Notes: generated by a model from the sequence alone, not told the origin. Shown: positions 1 through 8,898, numbered from the stretch's first letter. The stretch is 64,000 nucleotides of DNA from Oxalobacteraceae bacterium OTU3CINTB1 (GCA_024123955.1 CP099652.1:2108001-2172000); one strand, 5' to 3'. Numbers and translations: made by a program.

Positions 1-1
1 G

Positions 2-541
2 CCCGAAATGACCGGCCGCCAGCCGGACTACGTGATGGCCTGCATCGGCGGCGGTTCGAACGCGATGGGGATTTTCTACCCATATATCGACCAGAAGCAG
101 GTGCGCCTGATCGGCGTCGAGGCGGCGGGCGAGGGGCTGGACGGCGTCAAGCACGCGGCCTCGCTGACCAAGGGCTATCCGGGCGTATTGCACGGCAACC
201 GCACCTACCTGCTGCAGGATGAGAACGGCCAGATCATCGAGACGCATTCGGTCTCGGCGGGCCTGGACTATCCGGGCGTGGGACCGGAGCATGCTTACCT
301 GAAGGATATTGGCCGCGCCGAGTACGTCTCGATCACCGACGAGGAGGCGCTCAAGGCATTCCACGATTGTTGCCATATCGAGGGCATCATCCCGGCGCTG
401 GAATCGTCGCACGCGCTGGCGTACGCGGTGAAGCTGGCGGCCACCTTGCCGAAGGATCAGATCATTCTGGCCAACCTGTCGGGCCGTGGCGACAAGGACA
501 TGCACACCGTGGCGGAGCGGATGGGTTTGAACTTCAACTAA
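2..541 (+). CDS. trpB: Tryptophan synthase beta chain, C-terminal part (gene cut by window start)
   Basis: This is the last 179 codons of the PLP-dependent beta subunit, which condenses indole with serine to give tryptophan. The frame is open from the first bases of the window, so the true start lies upstream. The glycine-rich phosphate-binding loop of the cofactor is visible as [10 protein letters not shown], and the family signatures [16 protein letters not shown] and [11 protein letters not shown] follow in the expected order. The protein ends with the usual NLSGRGDKD stretch and a short tail. It is followed after 29 bases by trpA, the normal partner in the alpha2-beta2 complex. Certain apart from the missing N-terminus. 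Confidence 0.97.
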   Translation, partial: PEMTGRQPDYVMACIGGGSNAMGIFYPYIDQKQVRLIGVEAAGEGLDGVKHAASLTKGYPGVLHGNRTYLLQDENGQIIETHSVSAGLDYPGVGPEHAYLKDIGRAEYVSITDEEALKAFHDCCHIEGIIPALESSHALAYAVKLAATLPKDQIILANLSGRGDKDMHTVAERMGLNFN

Positions 542-570
542 TCCATCCAATAACCTTACCAAGGAAAACC

Positions 571-1368
571 ATGTCCAGAATCGCACCAACCTTCGCCGCC
601 CTGAAGGCGGCCAATAAAACCGCGCTCGTCACCTTCATCACCGCCGGCGATCCGGGGCCCGAGCATACCGTTCCACTGATGCACGCGCTGGTCGCGGGCG
701 GCGCCGACATCCTGGAACTCGGCGTGCCGTTTTCCGATCCGATGGCAGAGGGCCCGGTCATCCAGCGCGCCTGCGAGCGGGCGCTGGCGTTTGGCGTCGG
801 CATCCGCGACGTGTTCGAGTACGTTGCCGAGTTCCGCAAGACTAACCAGACTACGCCGGTGGTGCTGATGGGTTACGCGAACCCGATCGAGCGCATCGGC
901 GCCGCCGCCTTCATTGCCAGATCGAAGGAAGTGGGCGCCGACGGCGCCATCGTGGTCGACTATCCGCCCGAGGAGTGCGAAGAGTTCGCCGCCGCCATGC
1001 GCGCGGCCGAGCTCGACCTGATCTTCCTGCTGGCGCCGACATCGACCGAGGCACGCATCCAGCAGGTGGCCAAGGTCGGCGGCGGCTTCAGCTATTACGT
1101 CTCGCTCAAGGGTGTCACCGGTGCCGGTAATATCGATACGGTGCAGGTGGCCGAGCGCCTGAAAGAAATCCGCAAGCACGTGCAACTGCCGATCGGCGTC
1201 GGCTTCGGCATCCGCGACGGCGCCACCGCGCGCGCCGTGGCCGAGGTGGCCGACGCCGTCGTCATCGGCAGCCGCATCGTGCAAGAGATCGAAAAGCACG
1301 GCAAGGAAGGTTCGGTTGCGGCCGTCGAAGCTTTCGTCCGCGACATCCGCAGCGCCCTCGACGCCTGA
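571..1368 (+). CDS. trpA: Tryptophan synthase alpha chain
   Basis: This 265-residue TIM-barrel protein cleaves indole-3-glycerol phosphate and passes indole to TrpB. The ATG at 571 with AAGGAAA just upstream is chosen; the open frame extends back into trpB but that extension is not protein-like. The signature [18 protein letters not shown] is at about residues 48-65. Catalytic Glu49 is present, but the position of the second catalytic acid, Asp60 in the enterobacterial enzyme, is Glu60 here. The C-terminal phosphate-binding segment (GVGFGIRDG, then VIGSRIV) is intact. Length and position after trpB are normal, so function is not in doubt, though the Asp-to-Glu change is worth noting. Confidence 0.97.
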   Translation: MSRIAPTFAALKAANKTALVTFITAGDPGPEHTVPLMHALVAGGADILELGVPFSDPMAEGPVIQRACERALAFGVGIRDVFEYVAEFRKTNQTTPVVLMGYANPIERIGAAAFIARSKEVGADGAIVVDYPPEECEEFAAAMRAAELDLIFLLAPTSTEARIQQVAKVGGGFSYYVSLKGVTGAGNIDTVQVAERLKEIRKHVQLPIGVGFGIRDGATARAVAEVADAVVIGSRIVQEIEKHGKEGSVAAVEAFVRDIRSALDA

Positions 1369-1432
1369 CCGGTTTTAGAAGGCCGTAACACCCGCCGGCC
1401 GCTTGGCCACCATCAAATTCCGACCGCTCACC

Positions 1433-1461
1433 TTGATACATAGTTAAGTACTGACTATGTT
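1433..1461 (+). promoter_or_regulatory. Promoter with palindromic operator for the BrnT-type toxin-antitoxin pair
   Basis: A perfect 7-bp inverted repeat, ACATAGT (1438-1444) and ACTATGT (1454-1460), is separated by 9 bases. It overlaps a plausible sigma-70 promoter, TTGATA (1433-1438), 17-bp spacer, TATGTT (1456-1461). The toxin start codon is only 15 bases past the -10 box. Antitoxins of this class usually autorepress at such a palindrome; binding here is inference. Confidence 0.6.
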
Positions 1462-1475
1462 GAAGGGGAGCGGTC

Positions 1476-1742
1476 GTGCGCTTTGAATGGGATGCCCGTA
1501 AGGCCAAAGCCAACTTTCGCAAGCACGGCGTGAGCTTTGAAGAGGCGCGCAGTGTCTTCAATGATCGCGACGCGAAGCTGGAATTCGATGACGACCATTC
1601 GGAACTTGAAGACCGGTTTCTCCTTATTGGGGTGAGCGAAAAAGATCGCGTACTTTTAGTGTCCCACTGCTACCGGTCGGGCGAGCTGGTGCGTATCTTT
1701 TCCGCGCGAAAAGCCTCCCCCAGCCGCCGACTAACGTATTAA
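1476..1742 (+). CDS. brnT: BrnT-family toxin (RelE-like ribonuclease)
   Basis: This 88-residue protein matches the BrnT layout from end to end: FEWDARKAKANFRKHGVSF at the N-terminus, the DDHSELEDRFLLIG core, and the C-terminal RIFSARKASPSRR block that carries the basic catalytic-surface residues. BrnT toxins have a RelE-like fold and cut RNA to arrest growth. The GTG at 1476 is preceded by AGGGGAG and gives the canonical family N-terminus. The antitoxin starts 1 base after its stop. The pair sits between trpA and accD, an otherwise housekeeping stretch, which suggests insertion of a mobile module. Confidence 0.88.
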   Translation: MRFEWDARKAKANFRKHGVSFEEARSVFNDRDAKLEFDDDHSELEDRFLLIGVSEKDRVLLVSHCYRSGELVRIFSARKASPSRRLTY

Positions 1743-1743
1743 G

Positions 1744-2019
1744 GTGAAAAAGATGCGTAAAGATGATTTTTCAAAGGCCATCCCCAATCCGTACTTTGAG
1801 CGGCTCAGCAAAGAAATTACATTCCGATTGGATTTTGATTCACTCGCGTACTTCGAAAAGCTGGGCGAACCCTACGGCATGTCCGCCGAGGACATGATTT
1901 TCCGGTACTTGCGGCACATGGCCGGTTCCGGCTATAAAGCTGATCTCGGTTTGCTAACCCTGGAGCAGCGCCGTGAACTGGAGTTGTCTATCAAAAAAGA
2001 TCAGAAGGACGAGGTTTGA
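1744..2019 (+). CDS. Putative ribbon-helix-helix antitoxin partner of BrnT
   Basis: This 91-residue acidic and basic mixed protein follows the toxin after one base, so the two are translationally coupled. The GTG at 1744 gives MKKMRKDD; an ATG at 1753 is an alternative start. The segment EITFRLDFDSLAYFEKLGEPYGMSAEDMIFRYLRHM resembles the beta-strand plus two-helix core of RHH/CopG DNA-binding antitoxins: FRLD as strand, then two helices. BrnA antitoxins have this kind of C-terminal RHH, so BrnA is the likely family. I could not see a close textbook BrnA signature and leave the symbol blank. It probably represses the palindrome at 1438-1460. Confidence 0.7.
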   Translation: MKKMRKDDFSKAIPNPYFERLSKEITFRLDFDSLAYFEKLGEPYGMSAEDMIFRYLRHMAGSGYKADLGLLTLEQRRELELSIKKDQKDEV

Positions 2020-2100
2020 TCGGAAGCCTGCTAGTAGGGGATTCCCTCTAAATCCGCGCGAATTCCATGACGAAAGCTAAAAATTATTGTATTGCAATGT

Positions 2101-2129
2101 TCGACAGGCGTACAAGAAACGGCTACACT
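2101..2129 (+). promoter_or_regulatory. Candidate promoter of accD
   Basis: TCGACA (2101-2106), a 17-bp spacer and TACACT (2124-2129) lie 30 bases before the accD start codon, which has AAGGAG as its ribosome binding site. This suggests accD is transcribed separately from the toxin-antitoxin genes. Confidence 0.45.
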
Positions 2130-2159
2130 TCGGCCACAAGTTAGCTGCAAGGAGAATTT

Positions 2160-3032
2160 ATGAGTTGGTTGGAAAAACTGCTGCCCCCAAGAATCCAGCG
2201 TTCCGACGTTGCCGCCCGCAAGACGATGCCAGAGGGCCTGTGGGTCAAATGCCCATCGTGCGAAGCCGTCCTGTACCGCACCGATCTGGAATCGAACCTG
2301 CATGTTTGCCCTAAATGCGACCACCACATGCGCATCCGCGCGCGCGAACGCCTCGACAGCCTGTTCGACGCCGGCGGACGTTATGAAATCGGCATGGACA
2401 CGCTGCCGGTCGATACGCTGAAGTTTAAAGACAGCAAGAAATACCCCGACCGCCTCAAGCAGGCGATGGAAGCGACCGGCGAGACCGACGCCATGATCGT
2501 CATGGGCGGCGCCATCATGAGCATGCCCGTCGTCGTGGCCTGCTTCGAATTCGAATTCATGGGCGGCTCCATGGGTTCCGTGGTCGGCGAGCGCTTCGTG
2601 CGCGGCGCGCAAGTGGCCCTGGAACAGAAAGTGCCGTTCATCTGCATCACCGCCACCGGCGGCGCCCGCATGCAAGAGGGCCTGCTGTCGCTGATGCAAA
2701 TGGCGAAAACCACCGCCATGCTGACCAAGCTGTCCGAGAAGAAGCTGCCGTTCATCAGCGTGCTGACCGATCCGACCATGGGCGGTGTGTCCGCCTCGTT
2801 CGCCTTCATGGGCGACGTCGTCATCGCCGAGCCGAAGGCGCTGATCGGCTTCGCCGGCCCGCGCGTGATCGAAAACACCGTGCGCGAAAAACTGCCGGAA
2901 GGTTTCCAGCGCTCCGAGTTCCTGGTCACCAAGGGCGCCGTCGACATGATCGTCGACCGCCGCAAGATGCGCGAAGAAATCGCGCGCCTGATGGCCTTGC
3001 TGCAAAACCAGCCGGCCGAGGTTATTGCGTAA
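2160..3032 (+). CDS. accD: Acetyl-CoA carboxylase carboxyltransferase subunit beta
   Basis: The 290-residue beta subunit of the carboxyltransferase transfers the carboxyl group from biotin to acetyl-CoA, the committed step of fatty acid synthesis. A four-cysteine zinc ribbon is at residues about 37-59 (CPSCEAV, then CPKC), followed by the crotonase-like carboxyltransferase domain with [12 protein letters not shown] and [11 protein letters not shown]. Start ATG with AAGGAG upstream is clear and the N-terminus [10 protein letters not shown] is typical of betaproteobacteria. It lies between trpA and folC as in related genomes. Confidence 0.97.
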   Translation: MSWLEKLLPPRIQRSDVAARKTMPEGLWVKCPSCEAVLYRTDLESNLHVCPKCDHHMRIRARERLDSLFDAGGRYEIGMDTLPVDTLKFKDSKKYPDRLKQAMEATGETDAMIVMGGAIMSMPVVVACFEFEFMGGSMGSVVGERFVRGAQVALEQKVPFICITATGGARMQEGLLSLMQMAKTTAMLTKLSEKKLPFISVLTDPTMGGVSASFAFMGDVVIAEPKALIGFAGPRVIENTVREKLPEGFQRSEFLVTKGAVDMIVDRRKMREEIARLMALLQNQPAEVIA

Positions 3033-3073
3033 CCTTATCGCATAGCCAATATTGCAGTTTCAATGCCCGGCAC

Positions 3074-3113
3074 AACGGCGCGCAATCGGATATCATCCGG
3101 CCTGCGCGCCGTT
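3074..3113 (+). terminator. Compound hairpin between accD and folC
   Basis: Arms AACGGCGCGCA (3074-3084) and TGCGCGCCGTT (3103-3113) are perfectly complementary, and the loop contains a second small stem CGGAT/ATCCG (3087-3099). It is followed by only a short T tract at 3118-3121, directly before the folC start at 3134, so it may be a weak terminator or a structured folC leader. Confidence 0.4.
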
Positions 3114-3133
3114 GCCATTTTCAGAGTCTTATC

Positions 3134-4423
3134 ATGTCGAACCTCCCAACCACTTTGCCCGCCTGGCTTGCGCTGATTGAATCGCGCCACGCCGAAACCG
3201 TCATCAACATGGGCCTGGACCGCGTCCTGGCCGTCAAGGAACGCTTGCAGCTGAGCTTTAGCTGCCCGGTCGTCATGGTGGCCGGCACCAACGGCAAGGG
3301 TTCGACCTGCGCCATGCTGGAATCGGTGCTGCTGCGCGCCGGCTACAAGGTCGGCCTGTACATCAAGCCGCACTTCCTCGACTTCAACGAGCGCGCGCGG
3401 ATCAACGGCGACCTGGCCACCGACGAAGTGCTGGTCGACGCCTTCAACGCCGTCGAGGCGGCGCGCGGCGACATCCCGCTGACCTATTTTGAATTCACCA
3501 CGCTGGCCATCATGAAGCTGCTGGCGGACGCGGGCATGGATGTCGTCATCCTGGAAGTCGGCCTGGGCGGGCGTCTGGACGCCGTCAACATCGTCGACGC
3601 CGACGTCGCCATCGTCACCAGCGTCGATATCGACCACACCGACTATCTTGGCGACACGCGCGAGAAGATCGGCTTCGAGAAGGCCGGCATCTTCCGCGCC
3701 GGCAAGACGGCAATCTGCTCCGACCCGGTGCCGCCGCAGTCGCTGATCGACCACGCCGAGGCCATCGGCGCCGACCTGTGGCTGATGGGCCGCGATTTCA
3801 ACTATTCCGGCGACAAGCAGCAGTGGAATTATGGCGGCCGCTCGCAGCGCCGCAATTCGCTGGCCTATCCGAGCCTGCGCGGCGCCAACCAGATCCTCAA
3901 TGCGTCCGCCGTGCTGGCCGCGCTGGAGGCGCTCAAGCTGGAATTGCCGGTCGGCGCGCAGGAAGTGCGCACCGGCCTGGTCACGGTGGAGCTGCCGGGC
4001 CGCTTCCAGGTGTTGCCGGGCCGGCCGACGGTGATCCTCGACGTCGCCCACAATCCACACGCGGCCTCGGCGCTGAACCAGAACCTGGGCAATATGGGCT
4101 TCCACCCGTACACCTACGCCGTGTTCGGCTCCATGCACGACAAGGATATCGATGGCGTCATCGCTGCCATGTCTGAGCATGTGGACCATTGGTGCCTGAC
4201 CAATCTGCCGTCGCCGCGCGCGGCCAGCGCCTCGGAACTGGCCGCGAAGGTGCAAATTGTGCAACCGGAAAAATCCGAACGCACCATCAATATCTTCGAC
4301 GATCCGGCCGCCGCCTTTGCAAATGCGATGAGCCGGGCCGGGGAGAATGATAGAATTGTGGTCTTTGGATCTTTCCTCACGGTCGCAGGCGTCATGGCGG
4401 CGAGAAAATCCTCACTCCATTGA
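3134..4423 (+). CDS. folC: Bifunctional folylpolyglutamate synthase / dihydrofolate synthase
   Basis: This 429-residue Mur-ligase-type enzyme adds glutamate to dihydropteroate and then to folates in the cytoplasm. The ATP-binding loop VAGTNGKGSTCAMLES is at about residues 51-66. The family segments YIKPHFLDFNERARING, FEFTTLAIMKL, LEVGLGGRLDAVN and the C-terminal domain motif ILDVAHNPHAASAL follow in order. The short catalytic linker and the C-terminal FGSFLTVAGVM are present. It is followed closely by the SPOR-domain gene, a conserved pairing in beta- and gammaproteobacteria. Confidence 0.96.
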   Translation: MSNLPTTLPAWLALIESRHAETVINMGLDRVLAVKERLQLSFSCPVVMVAGTNGKGSTCAMLESVLLRAGYKVGLYIKPHFLDFNERARINGDLATDEVLVDAFNAVEAARGDIPLTYFEFTTLAIMKLLADAGMDVVILEVGLGGRLDAVNIVDADVAIVTSVDIDHTDYLGDTREKIGFEKAGIFRAGKTAICSDPVPPQSLIDHAEAIGADLWLMGRDFNYSGDKQQWNYGGRSQRRNSLAYPSLRGANQILNASAVLAALEALKLELPVGAQEVRTGLVTVELPGRFQVLPGRPTVILDVAHNPHAASALNQNLGNMGFHPYTYAVFGSMHDKDIDGVIAAMSEHVDHWCLTNLPSPRAASASELAAKVQIVQPEKSERTINIFDDPAAAFANAMSRAGENDRIVVFGSFLTVAGVMAARKSSLH

Positions 4424-4445
4424 ACGCACAGGACTGAAATCACGC

Positions 4446-5492
4446 ATGGGCTTGTTCTCGAAATTCGGTAAAAACAAGCAAGAGACCGCCGGTCAGGACA
4501 GCGGCTATTACACCAGCGCGGATGATCAAGCCGCAGGCGAGCGCGCACGCTCCAAGCGCGCCTCGTCGGCCGACGGTCCGGCCAACTCGCGCCGCGCCAA
4601 GGACCGCGAGGCGGACGATCCGGTGTTGCCGGAAAAGAAACGCGCGCGCCGCCGCCTGGTCGGCGCCATCGCGCTGGCGCTGGCTGTCGCCGTCGGCTTG
4701 CCGATGGTGCTCGATTCCGAGCCGCGTCCGCTCGCGTCCGATATAGAAATCAAGATTCCGGCCAAGGATAAGCCGGCCACCGCGCGCGCGTCGTCTGCCG
4801 CCGTCCCGGCAAGCGCAGCCCTCGACAGCAAGGAAGAAATCGTCGACGACGTCAAGCCGGGCAAACCCGCTGTCGCGGCGGTCCGCGCCGCGCCGTCGGC
4901 CGAGGAGGTCATCAAGGCCGACAACGCCCGGCAGGAAGCCGAAGCCCAGGCCGATCTGAAGGCCGAGGCCAAGGCCAAGGCGGAAGCCAAGGCCGAGGCG
5001 CTGGCCAAAGCCAAGGCCGAGCATGAGTCCAAGGCACGGGCCGAGACCGAGGCCAAGGCCAAGCTGGATGCCGAGCGCAAGCGCGAAGGCGAGCGCAAGC
5101 TGGCCGAGGCGAAGGCCGAAGCAAAAGCCAAGGCCGATGCCGAGCGCAAGCTGGCCGACGCCAAACCTGCCGCCAAGCCCGCTGCCGACAAGGCGTCCGA
5201 AGACGCGCGCGCGCTCGCCATTTTGGAAGGCAAGGGCGCGGCCAAGCCGACCGCTGCCGCCGAATCCGGCCAGAAATTCGTGCTGCAAGTGGCCGCGCTG
5301 AGCGACCAGGGCAAGGTGGACGAGCTGCGCAAGAAGCTGAAGGACGCCGGCATCAGCTCCTTCACGCAGAAAACGCCTTCCGGCGAGATCACCCGCGTGC
5401 GCGTGGGGCCGTTCACCAACAAGGAAGAGGCGGAAAAAGTGCGCGCCAAGCTGAGCGGCATGGGCCTGAGCGGCCGCCTGGAAACGGTGTGA
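4446..5492 (+). CDS. SPOR-domain membrane protein (DedD/FtsN-like)
   Basis: A 348-residue single-pass inner-membrane protein. Residues 1-70 are a basic cytoplasmic tail, residues 71-89 form one membrane segment (LVGAIALALAVAVGLPMVL), then a long Ala/Lys/Glu-rich periplasmic stalk (about 155-275, probably helical) leads to a SPOR domain at about 270-346 (FVLQVAALSD to GLSGRLETV). SPOR domains bind denuded septal peptidoglycan, so a division or septal role is likely. The ATG at 4446 is chosen because the longer frame overlaps folC without similarity. The folC-SPOR-cvpA-purF order matches the folC-dedD-cvpA-purF order of enterobacteria. Confidence 0.88.
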   Translation: MGLFSKFGKNKQETAGQDSGYYTSADDQAAGERARSKRASSADGPANSRRAKDREADDPVLPEKKRARRRLVGAIALALAVAVGLPMVLDSEPRPLASDIEIKIPAKDKPATARASSAAVPASAALDSKEEIVDDVKPGKPAVAAVRAAPSAEEVIKADNARQEAEAQADLKAEAKAKAEAKAEALAKAKAEHESKARAETEAKAKLDAERKREGERKLAEAKAEAKAKADAERKLADAKPAAKPAADKASEDARALAILEGKGAAKPTAAAESGQKFVLQVAALSDQGKVDELRKKLKDAGISSFTQKTPSGEITRVRVGPFTNKEEAEKVRAKLSGMGLSGRLETV

Positions 5493-5507
5493 TCCAGGCC
5501 GCCTGAC

Positions 5508-5996
5508 GTGACGATTTTCGATTATCTGGTGATCTTCGTGATGGTCACGTCGGTCATCATCAGCATGCTGCGCGGGCTGGTCAAGGAAGTGCTGTCGCTG
5601 GCCGGCTGGGTGGTCGCCTTCGTGGTGGCCAACGCCTACGCCGCCGCGCTGGCCGTGATGTTGCCGGCCGTGGTGCCGGGCGAGGTGTTGCGCCTGATCC
5701 TGGCCTTCATCGCGCTGTTCATCGGCGTACGCATTTTGATGGGGCTGCTGGCGATGGCGCTGGGCGCCTTGCTCGACGCCGGCGGCCTGAGCTTGCTGGA
5801 CCGCCTGCTCGGCGCCGTGTTCGGCGTCGGCCGTGGCCTTGTAATCGTGCTGACCGCCGTCATCTTGTGTGGGATGACGTCGCTCCCACAACAGGATTTC
5901 TGGAAGGAGGCGTTGCTCAGTCCGTATGCCGAGACCGGCGCCCGGCTCGTCAAGACCTTCCTTCCCGCTGCGATGGCGCAGCATGTGAACTTTTGA
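5508..5996 (+). CDS. cvpA: CvpA family membrane protein
   Basis: A 162-residue inner-membrane protein with four hydrophobic segments and the CvpA signature FDYLVIFVMVTSVIISMLRG followed by VKEVLSLAGWVVAF. It starts at a GTG at 5508, 15 bases after the SPOR gene, and lies directly before purF as in enterobacteria. CvpA was first linked to colicin V production; its core role appears to be envelope homeostasis. The C-terminal segment PYAETGARLVKTFLP is a typical family ending. Confidence 0.92.
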   Translation: MTIFDYLVIFVMVTSVIISMLRGLVKEVLSLAGWVVAFVVANAYAAALAVMLPAVVPGEVLRLILAFIALFIGVRILMGLLAMALGALLDAGGLSLLDRLLGAVFGVGRGLVIVLTAVILCGMTSLPQQDFWKEALLSPYAETGARLVKTFLPAAMAQHVNF

Positions 5997-6010
5997 ATTG
6001 CACCACCGTT

Positions 6011-6045
6011 TTTAATCTGCGTCTTTAATCTGCGTCTTTAATCTG
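6011..6045 (+). repeat. 13-bp tandem repeat, 2.7 copies, upstream of purF
   Basis: The unit TTTAATCTGCGTC occurs at 6011-6023 and 6024-6036, then partially at 6037-6045. It lies between the cvpA stop and the purF ribosome binding site (CCAGGAG). Confidence 0.8.
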
Positions 6046-6070
6046 TATTACCCAGTCCAGGAGCACCATC

Positions 6071-7597
6071 ATGTGTGGCATCGTCGGCGTCGTTTCCCAT
6101 CAACCTGTCAATCAACTGCTGTATGACGCCTTGCTGCTGCTGCAGCACCGCGGCCAGGATGCAGCGGGTATCGCGACCAATCACAGCAGCATGTTCGCCA
6201 TGCACAAGGCCAACGGCCTGGTGCGTGACGTTTTCCGCACCCGCAACATGCGCACCCTGCAAGGCAACTCGGGCATCGGCCACTGCCGCTATCCGACCGC
6301 CGGCTCGTCGAGCGAGGAAGAGGCGCAACCGTTCTACGTCAACGCCCCGTTCGGCATCACCCTGGCGCACAACGGCAACCTGACCAACTGGGAACAGCTC
6401 AAGCAAGAGATGTTCAAGAATGACCGCCGCCATATCAACACCGACTCCGATTCGGAAGTGCTGCTCAACGTGCTGGCCCACGAAATCCAGAAGGCCACCA
6501 CCGGCATCTCGATCGACGCCGACACCATCTTCGACGCCGTCACCGTGCTGCACCGCCGTGTGAAGGGTGGTTACGCCGCCGTCGCGCAGATCGCCGGCGT
6601 CGGCCTGCTGGCGTTCCGCGATCCGTTCGGCATCCGTCCGCTGTGCCTTGGCATCAACGAAACCGAGCAGGGCGCCGAGTACCTGGTCGCCTCCGAATCG
6701 GTGGCGCTCGAAGGCATGGGCTTCCGCTTCCTGCGCGACGTCGCGCCGGGCGAGTGCGTCTTCGTCGATGCCGACATGCAGCTGCACAGCCGCCAGTGCG
6801 CCGACAATCCGTCGCTCAACCCGTGCGTGTTCGAATTCGTCTACTTGGCCCGTCCGGACTCGGTCATCGACGGCGCCTCGGTCTACGCCACCCGCCTGAA
6901 AATGGGCGAGTACCTGGCCGAGAAGATCAAGCGCGAATTCAAGGACGGCGAGATCGACGTCGTCATGCCGATTCCCGATTCGTCGCGTCCGGCCGCGATC
7001 CAGCTGGCGCTGGCGCTCAACGTCGAGTACCGCGAAGGCTTCATCAAGAACCGCTACATCGGCCGCACCTTCATCATGCCGGGCCAGGCCGCGCGCAAGA
7101 AATCGGTACGCCAGAAGCTGAACGCGATCGCCTCCGAATTCAAGGACAAGGTCGTGCTGCTGGTCGACGACTCGATCGTGCGCGGCACCACCAGCCGGGA
7201 GATCGTGCAGATGGCGCGCGAAGCGGGCGCGAAGAAAGTCATCTTCGCCTCGGCCGCGCCGCCGGTGATCTACCCGAACGTGTACGGCATCGACATGCCG
7301 ACCCGCGACGAGCTGATCGCCTACGGCCGCACCACCGAGGAAGTTTGCCGCGAAATCACCGCCGACCACCTGGTGTACCAGGACATCGAGTCGTTGAAGC
7401 GCGCCATCTCGGATGTGAATCCGGAGTTGAAGAACTTCGAAGCGTCGTGCTTCGACGGCATCTATGTGACGGGCGACGTGTCGAAGGAATACCTCGACAA
7501 GCTGGAGTACGCGCGCCACAACCCGAAGGCCAAGACGACCCACGAGGACGCCGGCCGCTCGCAACTGAATCTGAATCTCGCGACCGCCGAAGGCTGA
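6071..7597 (+). CDS. purF: Amidophosphoribosyltransferase
   Basis: This 508-residue enzyme makes 5-phosphoribosylamine from PRPP and glutamine, the first step of purine synthesis. After removal of Met, Cys2 (MCGIVGVV) is the N-terminal nucleophile of the glutaminase domain, with QHRGQDAAGIAT and the NGNLTN oxyanion segment. The PRPP-binding loop VVLLVDDSIVRGTTSREIV is at about residues 362-380 in the phosphoribosyltransferase domain. The gene ends at a strong terminator. Purine repression signals were not identified. Confidence 0.97.
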   Translation: MCGIVGVVSHQPVNQLLYDALLLLQHRGQDAAGIATNHSSMFAMHKANGLVRDVFRTRNMRTLQGNSGIGHCRYPTAGSSSEEEAQPFYVNAPFGITLAHNGNLTNWEQLKQEMFKNDRRHINTDSDSEVLLNVLAHEIQKATTGISIDADTIFDAVTVLHRRVKGGYAAVAQIAGVGLLAFRDPFGIRPLCLGINETEQGAEYLVASESVALEGMGFRFLRDVAPGECVFVDADMQLHSRQCADNPSLNPCVFEFVYLARPDSVIDGASVYATRLKMGEYLAEKIKREFKDGEIDVVMPIPDSSRPAAIQLALALNVEYREGFIKNRYIGRTFIMPGQAARKKSVRQKLNAIASEFKDKVVLLVDDSIVRGTTSREIVQMAREAGAKKVIFASAAPPVIYPNVYGIDMPTRDELIAYGRTTEEVCREITADHLVYQDIESLKRAISDVNPELKNFEASCFDGIYVTGDVSKEYLDKLEYARHNPKAKTTHEDAGRSQLNLNLATAEG

Positions 7598-7603
7598 TGT
7601 CGC

Positions 7604-7638
7604 GCCCGGTACGGTTCGCCGTACCGGGCTTTTTTTTT
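7604..7638 (+). terminator. Rho-independent terminator after purF
   Basis: An 11-bp perfect stem (7604-7614 with 7619-7629) closed by a TTCG tetraloop is followed by nine T residues (7630-7638). It lies just after the purF stop, in front of the next gene. Confidence 0.95.
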
Positions 7639-7653
7639 GACCATTCCAAGCAT

Positions 7654-8898
7654 ATGAACGATAAGAAACACTACGGTTTCACCACCACCATCCTGCACAA
7701 CGACCGCCTGAAGGGCATCGAGCACGGCTCGCTGCACAAGCCGATCCACACCTCGGTCGCGTTCGGTTATAGCGACGCGCGCCAGCTGGCGTCCGTATTC
7801 CAGGGCAAGGAGCCGGGCTTCCGCTACGGCCGGCAGGGCAACCCAACGATCTCGGCGCTCGAGGACAAGGTCAACAAGATGGAGCAGGGCGTCGGCACCT
7901 TGTGCTTCGCCACCGGCATGGGCGCGATCGGCGCCGTGTTCCAGGCGCTGCTGCGCGCGGGCGACCATGTCGTCTCGTCGGCCTTCCTGTTCGGTAACAC
8001 CAACAGCCTGTGGCAGACCACGATGGCGCAGGGCGTCGGCGTGTCGTTCGTCGACGCCACCGACGTCGCCAACGTCGAGGCCGCAATTACCGACCAGACC
8101 CGCATGGTGTTTGTCGAAACCATCGCCAACCCCCGCACGCAGGTCGCGGACCTCAAGCGCATCGGCGAGCTGTGCAAGGCGCGCGGCATCCTCTACATCG
8201 TCGACAACACGATGACCACGCCGTACCTGTTCCGGCCGAAGTCGGTCGGCGCCGGGCTGGTGGTCAACGCGCTGACCAAATCGATTGGCGGCCACGGCAA
8301 CGCGCTGGGTGGCAGCCTGACCGACACCGGCGAATACGACTGGACCAAATTCCCGAACATCTACGAGAACTACAAGAAGGCCGCCCCGCTGCAATGGGGG
8401 CTGGCGCAGATCCGCGCCAAAGGGTTGCGCGATTTCGGCGCCTCGCTGGGGCCGGAGGCGGCGCACCACATCGCCGTCGGCGCCGAAACCTTGGCGCTGC
8501 GCATGGAGCGCACCAGCTCCAATGCGCTGGCGCTGGCCGAGATGCTGGAGGCGGACGAGCGCGTGGCCGCCGTCCACTATCCGGGCCTGGCATCGCACCC
8601 GCAGCACGGCATCTCGAGCGAACTGTTCCGCAAGCACGGTTCGCTGCTCAGTTTTGAATTGAAGGATGGGATCGACTGTTTCGACTTCCTGAACCGGCTC
8701 AAGCTGGCGATCCCGGCGTCGAACCTGGGCGACACGCGCACCTTGGTGATTCCGGTCGCGCACACGATCTTCTACGAGATGGGCGCCGAGCGGCGCGCCT
8801 CGATGGGCATCGCCGAATCGTTGATACGGGTATCGGTCGGCATCGAAGACACCGACGACCTGCTCGACGACTTCGCCTGCGCCCTGGAAGGCTGCTAA
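7654..8898 (+). CDS. Cys/Met metabolism PLP-dependent enzyme (cystathionine gamma-synthase / O-succinylhomoserine sulfhydrylase type)
   Basis: A 414-residue fold-type I PLP enzyme of trans-sulfuration. The N-terminal HTSVAFGYSDA, the RYGRQGNPT segment that binds cofactor phosphate, FATGMGAIGAVFQALL, and the Schiff-base lysine region NALTKSIGGHGNALGG are all present, as is the C-terminal SIGIAESLIRVSVGIED-like end. Position after purF is where betaproteobacteria carry metZ (O-succinylhomoserine sulfhydrylase), but this sequence belongs to a divergent branch, so substrate is uncertain and no symbol is given. The ATG at 7654 follows the purF terminator by 15 bases; a long open frame upstream runs in the wrong frame of purF and is not coding. 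Confidence 0.88.
   Translation: MNDKKHYGFTTTILHNDRLKGIEHGSLHKPIHTSVAFGYSDARQLASVFQGKEPGFRYGRQGNPTISALEDKVNKMEQGVGTLCFATGMGAIGAVFQALLRAGDHVVSSAFLFGNTNSLWQTTMAQGVGVSFVDATDVANVEAAITDQTRMVFVETIANPRTQVADLKRIGELCKARGILYIVDNTMTTPYLFRPKSVGAGLVVNALTKSIGGHGNALGGSLTDTGEYDWTKFPNIYENYKKAAPLQWGLAQIRAKGLRDFGASLGPEAAHHIAVGAETLALRMERTSSNALALAEMLEADERVAAVHYPGLASHPQHGISSELFRKHGSLLSFELKDGIDCFDFLNRLKLAIPASNLGDTRTLVIPVAHTIFYEMGAERRASMGIAESLIRVSVGIEDTDDLLDDFACALEGC

Noticed and set aside
367..570. N-terminal extension of TrpA into trpB
   Set aside because: The added residues are out-of-frame trpB sequence; the ATG at 571 has its own ribosome binding site and gives the family N-terminus.
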